This document shows, in pieces, positions 50,760 to 60,800 of a stretch of DNA of 64,000 nt (position 1 is its first letter; each line of letters starts with the position of its first letter). Origin of the DNA: Neglectibacter timonensis. GTDB lineage: Bacteria; Bacillota; Clostridia; Oscillospirales; Acutalibacteraceae. The stretch is taken from assembly GCF_900048895.1 (NCBI RefSeq), contig NZ_LT160635.1, positions 105,238 to 169,237 of the forward strand, read 5' to 3'. The position numbers and the translations under genes were made by a program. Under the pieces are notes generated by a model, which worked only from the letters and a program-made list of their open reading frames with translations, made no database searches and was not told the DNA's origin.

Positions 50760-51542
50760 CTAGGGTTTCGTTCCGGCCAGGATGCGCTTGAGGGGCAGAT
50801 AATGCTCCCTGCCGATGGGCAGCTCCGTACCGTCCTGCAGGACGGCGCGGTAGCGGCAGATTTCCCGCACGTGGGAGAGGTTGACCAGATAACTCCGGTG
50901 GATCACCAGGAAACCCGGCCGTTCCAGTGCGTGCAGGGTGGTGCGCATGGAGAAAGGAGGCTGCCTCCCCGAATGGATTTCACAGATTTTCCCTGACGAG
51001 CGGCAGTACAGGATTTCCCGGTCGGACAGGTAGCGGATGTGGCCGTTCAGGTCCCGGTAGGGGTGCTTCGGCTCCGCCCGGCCGTCCATTTTCACCGCCG
51101 GGGGCAGGTCAAACATATGGGCCTGGGGGTTTTCCGCGGCCTTTGCATCGGCCGGCGGATGGGCGTGGAAGGCGCTGGCGTGGAGCAGCAGAAGCGCTTC
51201 TTCCCGCTGCCGCCAGACAAAGGTAAAGTGGATGGAGGAGCGCAGGGGCGGGCTGACGGCCTGGAAGCGCCCGGACGTGACCCACAGGCTCTTTTCATGG
51301 GCCAGCAGCATATAATCCTCCCCTGTGATGGAGACCGGCGGCGACTTCCGTTCGTTCTGCGTGCTGTTGAAAAATTCCTCCGTCCCGTGAAGGAACAGAG
51401 GGGCGTCGTCCCCAACGAAGGAAAAATCCGGATCCAGAAGGCCGTCGAAACCGGCCATGTCCCGGCTGGTAAAGGCGTGAATGGCGGCGCGTGTCAATTC
51501 TATGACCTCCTGGGGCTGGTATCGGCGGTGCTTGACCGGCAT
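50760..51542 (-). CDS. SnoaL-like sensor domain fused to a LytTR DNA-binding domain
   Basis: The 260-residue protein has a SnoaL/NTF2-like domain (about residues 10-130; VIELTRAAIHAFTSRDMAGF and FHFTFVWRQREEALLLLHAS-type strands) and a C-terminal LytTR domain (about 165-258; YLSDREILYCRSSGKICEIH, then FLVIHRSYLVNLSHVREICR). LytTR proteins bind short direct repeats in promoters. The N-terminal fold probably binds a small ligand, making it a one-component regulator. Its targets are unknown. Confidence 0.85.
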   Translation of the reverse strand: MPVKHRRYQPQEVIELTRAAIHAFTSRDMAGFDGLLDPDFSFVGDDAPLFLHGTEEFFNSTQNERKSPPVSITGEDYMLLAHEKSLWVTSGRFQAVSPPLRSSIHFTFVWRQREEALLLLHASAFHAHPPADAKAAENPQAHMFDLPPAVKMDGRAEPKHPYRDLNGHIRYLSDREILYCRSSGKICEIHSGRQPPFSMRTTLHALERPGFLVIHRSYLVNLSHVREICRYRAVLQDGTELPIGREHYLPLKRILAGTKP

Positions 51543-51642
51543 AAGCTTTCCCTCCTTTTTTCCCTTTCAGCATAGCAGAGAGAACGCAGAAACGCAAGTG
51601 AATATACCGTTTATGCCATATAATTTACGAAAATACTTTTTC

Positions 51643-51671
51643 TTGCAAATGAAAAATAGGGATGCTACAAT
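51643..51671 (+). promoter_or_regulatory. Promoter of the giant SLH gene
   Basis: TTGCAA and TACAAT are spaced by 17 bases, about 160 bases before the ATG. Confidence 0.65.
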
Positions 51672-51699
51672 GCTCATGGATAGATATGACAGTTTTATG

Positions 51700-51750
51700 C
51701 TAGGGGGGACGTCCCCCCCTAGCGCATGGGGCGCTGGCGCCCCATGCGCT
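51700..51750 (+). promoter_or_regulatory. Two adjacent strong hairpins in the leader of the giant SLH gene
   Basis: CTAGGGGGG pairs with CCCCCCTAG (51700-51722), followed at once by AGCGCATGGGGCGC with GCGCCCCATGCGCT (51721-51750), a perfect 14-bp stem. A smaller CCAC/GTGG follows. There is no T-run, so this is not a plain terminator. Confidence 0.7.
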
Positions 51751-51832
51751 ACCACGGCCTGTGGTGCAAAGTGCGTGCGGATCAAGGAAAGAGCCCCGCG
51801 GCGCTTGTGATTGAGAAAGGAGAGACAAAGGG

Positions 51833-54800
51833 ATGAAACGGATAGGAAAGCGGCTTTTAGCCTGTTTTTTAGCGGCGGCAATGGCGTTTACCGTGCCGGC
51901 CGTCCCGGCCTACGCGGCCGTCAGCCAAACCAGCGGCAACACCGCGGTGCAGAACGCAGCCCTGCTGGAGGCTCTTCGGCAGGAATACGGCGGCGACGCG
52001 GAAAAGCTGATGGGCGTTTTGACGCAGTACGGCCTGCTGGACGATAAGGGGAACCTGAAGACCAGCGAAAAGATCGACCTGGACGGGAAGGAATATACCC
52101 TGGACCAGATCGAGGCCCTGCTGGACGACCCGGCCACCGACCTGAGCCGGGTGGCCAAGGTGGACGGCGACCCCGTCACCCTGGAAAACCTGAAGCAGAT
52201 GGTGGAGATCGAGCGGGAACTGGCCCGGATTCAGTCCACTTACTTTACGGACCGGAGCCTGACCCCGGAGCAGGCCGATTCCCTGCTGTCCTTCTACCGG
52301 GCCGCCCAAAACGGGGAAGTCTCCCTGATTTCCTCCCCATACACCCCCTCCATCTATGACCACACCGCCCGGGTGCGCATGAAGGTGGATAAGAACGAGG
52401 TCAAAAACGAGGCGGGGACTGTCACCGCCTCGTTCTCCCTGGCCGCGCCCCTGAACTACGAGGTTTCCTTCAAGGTGCAGACCCTGGACGGCAGCGCCCT
52501 GGCCGGAATCCACTACACGAAGACGAAAGAAGAAGAGAAGGGCGGAGAGGTGAAGATCCCCACCGGGGAGACCTCCGTCGATGTGGAGATTCCCATTCTG
52601 GCGGTCTCGGAAAACTGGGACACGAAGGACGATTTGTGGAATGGCAAACGCAGCTTTTTCCTGCGGGCCTATGACGCCAAGGACGTGCTGTTCGCGGACG
52701 ATTCCGGGGACAGGGAAGCTCTGACCCAGCAGATCGACATTGCCATGAAGTACGACTTCGGCAGCGGCACGCAGCAGCTCTCTGTCAATGAGAACAATTA
52801 TAACAAGACGCTGCCGCTCAGCGACCCCATGAAGTACCTGGTGAACAAGGGCGTGGTCAACAAGCTGACCATGTCCTACAGTTCGGAAGTCAGTGGGTCG
52901 GCTTTCAGCTTTGATGGCTTCCTCCGCGGAGACCAAAACGCCATATTATGCTCTATATATCTGTACCGCGGATTTGAAGCGTCCATCAAGACGGGGAGCA
53001 CCGACCTTCTCTCCGGCAGCAAAGGATATCAATATTACAGCACCCGAAAGTATGCAGACGAAGTCAATACGGATTGGAATAGCGATCCCACTTATTGTAC
53101 AGAGGATGACTACCAGGATCAATACCCTCCCTATCCGGGCTTCAATGTAAAAGCGGGCGTGGATGTGGGCAGCGAGGCATCCAAGACTATTACCGACCTC
53201 GCTTCCTACCGGGAGTCCCTTTGCACAAACGGGATCACCCTGCACGGCGCGGCCCATGAGAGCAGGATGGTGATCATTCAAGCGCTGGGCGGGCTGTGGG
53301 GCTATAGCCGGACCACCAACGGCGTTCCGCCGAAAGACCAGGGCTTCAATGGTGGCGAGACTGAGCTCAATAATGCGTACGACTCTGCGTGCGATCAGTT
53401 CCCGTGGAATGGGTACGACAAGAAGACGAGCACCGCCATCGCCCTCTCCGACACCCAGATGCCTACCGTTGTCTCCATTAAAGCCCCGGAGAACATCAAT
53501 TTCTACGCGGGGGACGTGATTCCCGTCACCGTGCAATTCAGCGAGCCGGTGACAGCTGAGAAAGTGAATTTCGAGGTGCTCCAAAATGCCACAGGCGAAG
53601 CAACCATCCAGCTTCAGCCGGCGGACGGCGCTCTGACGGCCGAGCGGCACACCTTCCTCTACACCGTACGGGAAACCGACAACCCCATGATCCACCCGGA
53701 TTCCTTGTCCTTTCAGGACCTTCAGGGCAACGAGGGAACCACTCTGAAAGGCAACAGCAATTTTAAGGGGCTGAGCGCCGACGATCTGTGCAAGGAAGGG
53801 ATAAAGGCCCCCTTGCCCAAGGCCGCCTTCGGAACGCCCGCCGTGACCATGGGCGAGGACGAGACGACGAAAAAGCCCGTGGCCACCGTGACCGTCCCCC
53901 TGACCGACGTCGCAGAGGCCGTGGACGACGTGCTGGATATGGGCAAAACCAAGGACAATAAGTTCTATCTCAACGACCTGCAGGTTTCCCTGGACGGCGG
54001 GACGAACAAACAGCCCTTCTGGTTTGACAACGACAAGAACCCCACCAAGCTGGAGTGCCGGATTCCCCTGGACTACAACACCACAGGGGACGATCTGCCC
54101 TTCACGGCGGAGCTGTGGTGGAAGGACATCCTTCTGCTGGGCAAAAAGGCGGATGGCAGCGTGCCCTCCACCGTGTTTGCCGAAAGGAAGGATTTTTCCA
54201 TCGTCCCCTCCACCGATTTTGCGGAATACGCGGGCAAAAAGACGCTGTTCTATCAGGACTTCCTGGGCAAATCCCTGCCCAAGCTGTCCCTGGGGCGGAA
54301 GATCAACAGGCCGGAGATTACCTTCCAGCAGGACGGCGATTTCAAGTGGTCCTCCGGCAACGACACCGTGGCCACGATCGATGAGAAGGGCGTGATTTTC
54401 CTCACCGGCAAGTCGGGAGAGGTCGACTTTACCCTCACCGCCCTCAACGGCGGAGTGAAAGAGAAGGAGGCAACGAACACCACCGCAAAGCTGAAGGTGG
54501 ACATGGGCAGCACTCCCTTTTTGAGCGTACCCGCGGGGCAGGACCGGATTACCGTCACCCAGGGGCAGAGCGCCGTCCTCAACTGGACCAGCAACCTGAG
54601 CGAAAAGAACCAGGCCGCCAAGCCCGGCGAGAAGGTGGAGACCACCTTCTCGGCGGAACTGTACGCGGCGGGAGACTGTGAAATTGACGGCGCGGGCAAG
54701 GTCACAGGGGTCAAGCAGGGGAAGGAGTTCCAGTGGAGCGGCACCGTCACCGGCGACGCCACAAAGCCCGCCGCCACCGTCTCCGTGCCGAAGGAAGAGC

Positions 54801-57800
54801 TGACCGTGCTGGGCTCCCCCGCCTATGTGGTCCGGGTGTCCAGCGGAGGGCTGGCGCTGTACTTCCAGATCACCGTGATTCCTCCCCCTGCCGGGGTGGA
54901 CCTGGCCCGCCCGGATGGGGGGCTGTACGTGCTGGACAGCATAGGCAGCCTCTCCCTTTCGTACACCTTCAGCAATTTCGTCAAGGATCAGGAGGGGAGC
55001 CAGTACGAGCTGTACATCGTGAACAGCAAGGGAAAGGAGATCGCCAGGGAAACAGACCTTAAGAAGCTGACGGAAGAGGATGGGAAGCTCAGCGGCAAGT
55101 ATACGCTGGAAATCCCCAAGGTGGAGCTGAATAAGGAGGACAAGGAGAGCTACCGGGACGTCTACACCGTGGCGCTGAAAGCCAAAAACGGCACCGACGC
55201 CAACTGGAGCTACGACTCCTTCCTGCTGTATGTGTACAGCGACGGCGCCCTGAAGCTGTGGATTGACGGGGAGGAGGCGCCTGCCTCCCTGGAAATGACC
55301 AATGTGCCCCAAATCAGCGGCCTGTACGAGGAATACGAATTTGAGGTCGCCCAAAAAAAGGTTCTGGACATGGAGCGCGATATCAACCTGAAGCGGATGA
55401 TCTCCATCAACTATGGGGACTACGCCTGGGGCGCCCTGTGCGACCGGGTGAAGTGGGCCGAAACAGACGGGCGGGAGAAGGGCAGCGTGGCCACGGTGAA
55501 CTATAACCGGGGCGGCCTGTATGAGAACATCGAGTATTTCGACCGCAGCTCCTACGCGCCCACCGACCAGTTTATCCTTTCCGGCCTGGCCGAAGGTGAG
55601 GCCGAGATTACGGTGGAGCATGCCCTCACCGAGGCCAACGCCACTCTGGACTTGAGCGTGAAAACCCTGGCCGACAAGCTCTACTTGTTCCAGTGCTACC
55701 CCAAGCTGACCACCACCCTCACCTATACCAACGGCAATGGGGAGCGCAAGACCGTGAAGAGCCAGGGAGACGGCCGTGCCGCCGTCTATGAGGAAAGCGG
55801 CATCGCCTCCGACGTGTACTGCCGCTCCGAGGCCACGGAGGGGAGCGACATCGCGGTCTATCTGGGCACGGTGTACCAGCCCAACCTGGTTTCCGGCGAG
55901 CGGGATTCCACCCGCCTGGAGCTCTATCCCCTGAATAACCTGCAGCTTCGCCGGGCGGCCCAGGCCACCCTCTACTTCAAGCAGCCCGACGGCACGCCCT
56001 ATACCGGCAGCGTCACCTTCCGCGGCGGCGTTTACCGGGAAGGGGAGTATGCGGAAAAAGCCCAGTTCGCCTTCCAGGGCGAGGAGGCCGTCAACAAAAA
56101 CGGCGCCGAGGACCAGACGGTCAGTTTGGGACCGGACGGCAAGCTGGCGGTGACCATGGATATCACCCAGTTTACCACGGCCTCCCGGCCCGACGCGGTA
56201 CAGAACGCGGTGCAGGCGGGGGAAAACATCCAGTACATCATGGAGCTGCGCTTCGGGAACGACAAAGACTACCAGCCCATTTTCACCAGCGTGGACGCTT
56301 CCCTGAACGAGGCGGACATCACCTCCTCCGGCGACGCCATCTATACTTTGACCAAAGCGGAGAAAAAGGCCCCCTTTATCGCGGGGCAATCCACCCGCTA
56401 CGCCGAAAAAGGAGACCGCTTCCCCGTGCTGGGCTACACTGGGAACGTGGGTCCCAACACCACCTATCCCAGCGTCTGGCTGTCCACCTCTGTGCTGTGG
56501 TGGGGGGATGAACTGCCCGAGAACGTCAAAAAGGCCGCCAACAGCGTGACCATACAGGACGCCTCGCAGCAGACCCTGCTGAACCAGACCGTGGAAAACA
56601 CCGTCTACCCCTTCAGCACCATGCTGCTCACCACCCACACGGTCCGGGTGGACCAACGCTCCATGGACCGGCTGGGCATGGCCACCTATGACGCCCGGAA
56701 CCTGAAGATCACCCTGAGCCGGGATGGGAAAAACACCTATCAGTCCAGCACCCTGCCCTTTAAGCTGGTGAACATGATCGGTGCCCCCGCCTCGGAAAGC
56801 GCCGAGTCCCTGTCAGCCGCGCTGGAGCAGCTGGGTGGCACCAGCGTGGACGCCGGTTCGGACAACAAGATGAGCACGGCCGACAAGCTGCTCCAGATGG
56901 GGATGGAGCTGGTGTCCAGCGACTCGAACTACTCCACCGAAAAAACAGGCTTCAGCCTGAAGCTCTCCCCCACCAAAGACCCCCTGCGGTTTTTGGGCTT
57001 TATCACCGCCAACGGCGGCAACATGGAGAGCGGCCACAACGTCACCGGCGTCTACCCCGCCGACGGCAGCGGCGGCGGCAAGAAGCAGACCAGCGACTTT
57101 GACTATGTGCCCTCCATTTTCTCCATTGCCCAAATGTGCAAGGGCACCTACCTGGGCAAGCAGGAAGCGGATGCGATGGACGCCATTGAGGGTAAGGGCG
57201 TGCGCAGCCTCAGCTTTGACCTGGGCGGCTACATGGAATCGGAAATCGTTTACAACACCACCCATAAGAAGTGGGAGATTCACGTGCTCAACGGCGGCTT
57301 CCATGCCGGCGGCGGCGTGAGCTATTCCTGGCAGTCCAATATGGTGGTGGGCGTGGTGCCCGTGGTCATTTCCCTGACCCTCGGGGGGACCATAGAGGTC
57401 TCTATGGACGCCCAGGACGGCAATTATACCTATTATCTGGGCGGCGTGGGAACCGCCGACAGCGAGGACGCCGTCAAAGTGAGCATGGCGGACACCGACT
57501 TCCTGACGGAACTGCGGGTTTACCTCTATGCCCGTATCTTCGCAGGCATCGGCTTCGACATCTCCATTGTGGCCCTGAAGGTGGGAATTTTCGGGCAGAT
57601 TGACGCGGATATGCAGTTCCAGTGGCTCAACCGGCCCTATCTGGGAGGCGAAAACAAGGGGTATGCGCTCAGCGACGTGGGAGCGGAGGGCACCAGGGAT
57701 CAAGCTGTTCTGGACGGCCAGCATTTCTCCGCCACCGGCACCGCGGGCATTGAATTCTATTTCAAGTTCCTCTTCGTGAGCTATGAGAAGATCTTCGCCT

Positions 57801-60800
57801 CCAAATCCATCGAGCTGTTCAATACGGGAACGGGCCAATGGAAGCAGATCCAGGACATCTGGGCGGCAAACGCCAAGATCAACGGTGCGAAAGTGCGGCG
57901 CATGTCGGTCAACGGCCAGACCTGCTACGAGGTCGATCTGGGGGCCCAGCTGGAGGACAGGAGCTACCTGAACAGCGGCGTGCCGCGGATCTGGGGCAGC
58001 CCGGCCAACGGCATCAGCCTGCTCAGTGTGGACACGCAGCAGGGCGTGACGGAAAGCCTGCAGACCAACGCCTATCCCTACTCGAACCCCGTGGTATCCG
58101 ACGACGGGCAGATGATGGCTTACCTGTCCGACAGGGGAAATGCGGACGTCTCCGCCACTCGGGCCATGTGTTCCGTTAAGTCCGGCGGATCGTTCCCGGA
58201 GGGGAGTCCCATCAGTAACGAGGGATATGGGGATTCCTCCCTCCAACTGGCCGGTACGGCAGACAGCGCCGTGGCCGTGTGGGTGCGGCAGTCCCAGCAG
58301 GTCGCGAAGGAAATTACCGGCTACGACGGGGAAAACAACCCCATCTATGCGCCCCTGACCCCCGAGGACCAGGCCCTGCAGAGCAATTCCACCGAGGTGA
58401 TGGCCTCCCTGTGGAACGGAAGCGCCTGGGCGACCACCCGCCTGACCGAAAACGGCACCCCCGACTTGGCCCCTGTGGCGGCCACCAACGGGAAAAAGAC
58501 CATCGTGGCCTGGCGCTCGGCCGTCCCCAGCAGCAACGAGGCGGTGACCACCTTTGACCAGCAGGATCAGATCCTCTGCCGCGTCTACGACCATGCAGCC
58601 AAAAACTGGGGCGAAGCCTTCACCCTCTACGACGGCAGCTCCGCCGCCGGGGCGGTAAAGGGCCTTCAAATCGCCATGATGGAGGACGGCGCCGCAGCCG
58701 TGGCCTACACGCTGGACACCTCCGCCGGGCAGGCGCAGGACGACACCAGCGGCTGGGAAACTATGGCCGCCATCATCCCTCTCGATGAGAAGACCGAAGA
58801 CGGGAAGACCGAAGAGAAGAAAACCGCCGGCAAGGACGCCGTGCGCACCATCCGCCTGACGGAAGACAAGGCGCTGGACGAAAATCCCCAGATTGCCGCC
58901 GTCTATTTCGGCGATACGCAGCGCTTTGTGGTGGGCTGGCATACCCAGCAAACCGTCACGGAATCCGGCAATTTGGAGGACGATATCCGCCTGGCCGCCT
59001 TTGACGCCGACGGCGCCCTCTACAACGGAATGCCCGACTCCGTGGGGGTGATCACCGCCGGCACAGACCTGCGGGTGGGCTCCAACTTCCGCTTTGCCAA
59101 GAACGCCGGGAACATCGAAGACCTGTCCCTGGTGTGGGTGGACTCTGTGGCTCCGGAGGACGGCGGGAACGCCGAGAACCTGGATGAAGCCTATAAGGAA
59201 GTGGGCTATGACGTGCTCAAGGCCGTGAAGTTCATCGACGTGCAGGACCGGCTCTCCCTTTCCGCCGCCGTGGAGGTGGCCAAGATGAAGGGGGAGAACG
59301 GGAAGCCCAACAGCCTGGTGGACCACTTCGACGCCTGGATGGACGAAGGCGAGGTGAAATCCATCCTCCTGGCCACCAGTTATTCGGGGAGCAAGACCCG
59401 GACCGTGGAGGTGGAGATGAACGGCACAACCACTTCTATGGAACTCCAGGTGGCCGACCCCGTGTCCGGCATGTACACAGCCACGGGAACCTTTCTCAAT
59501 CAAATCGAGGTGCCCACCGTGGCCTTCGACTATGACGACATCTACCTGAATACCGATATCCCGGTGCAGTTCACCGTGCGCAACAGCGGCAAGGACTCCA
59601 TCGGCAGCGTGAGCATTCAGCTGGGCGGGGGCGATACGCAGACCATCGACGGCCTGAACCTGATGCCCAATGAGACCACCATCCTCACCGCCCTCTGCCC
59701 CGTGGGCAGCACGGTGGAGAATGTGGACTATACCGTGACAGCCTCCTTCACCGGGGGAGACTCGAGCCAGCAGTCCGGCAGTCTGTGCCTGGATATCCCC
59801 GATGTGGGCTTCTCCGGGCTGACCCTGGACGAGGCCGCGGACGGGAAGCGGACCCTTCGCTTCTCCCTGTACAACCAGCTCACCGCCCCGCTGAAGGCGG
59901 GCCGTGACACTGTTCAGGTGGCCTTCTATTCCGACCCGTCCCATACCGAGCCGCTGCTGTCCAGCAGCGGCGAGGCGCTGAAGCTCACCATCACAGACGA
60001 GCAGGATTTGACCCTCATCAACAGCGGCGCCTACAGCCGTACGGTCACTGCGGACCTCACCAAAATTCTGGGCTCCGGCACGGAAGTCCCGGACGGCGGC
60101 GTCCCGGTGTATGCCATGGCCTGGATCGAGCAGCAGATCCGCCCCGCCGTGCTGAACCGCAGAAATGCGAGAAGCGCCGAAATGGGCGTGATCGGTGAAT
60201 TCCACACCAGCAACAACTATTCCCAGCTGAACCTTCAGGGCCTGCTGGGGCAGTACGGCAACGCCCCGGTCCATATGAACAGCACATTGACCAGCGAGGG
60301 CGGCAGCACCGTCGTCACCGTGACCATCCAGAACAACAGCCTGAAGGAGAAGACCAGCGGCAACCTGATCGTCACCCTGCTGGACGCCGGGGGGAAGGTG
60401 CTGGGGCAGCAGCAGAGCTATTCTGCCGGAGCCCCCAACGACGGCCTGCTCTCTCTGGGAATCGAAGAGATAAAGGATGTACAGTTCACCTTTGCGGGCC
60501 AGGCGGGCGCGTCGGTTCAGGTGGCCTATTCCGACGCGATGCTGAACGAGGAGGTAACAAACAACGCAGCTCTGGACCAGCTTGCCCTTTCCGGGGTTCC
60601 CCTGACCGTCGAAACCCGGGAGGAGAAGGACGGCACGGAGCAGATCTGGTTTGTGGGCAAAGGAAGGGATCTGAACCAGGCCCTTCTGACCGTGGTCCCG
60701 CAGGACCCCCGTGCCTCCGTTCAGGTGGACAAAACCGAGTATACGGCGGCCCGGCAGCTTCGCCTGTCCGGCGGCCTGAACCGGTATACCGTCACCATCA

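Noticed and set aside
52946..56656. A 1236-codon minus-strand frame inside the giant SLH gene
   Set aside because: Same reason: GC-rich shadow with no recognisable sequence.
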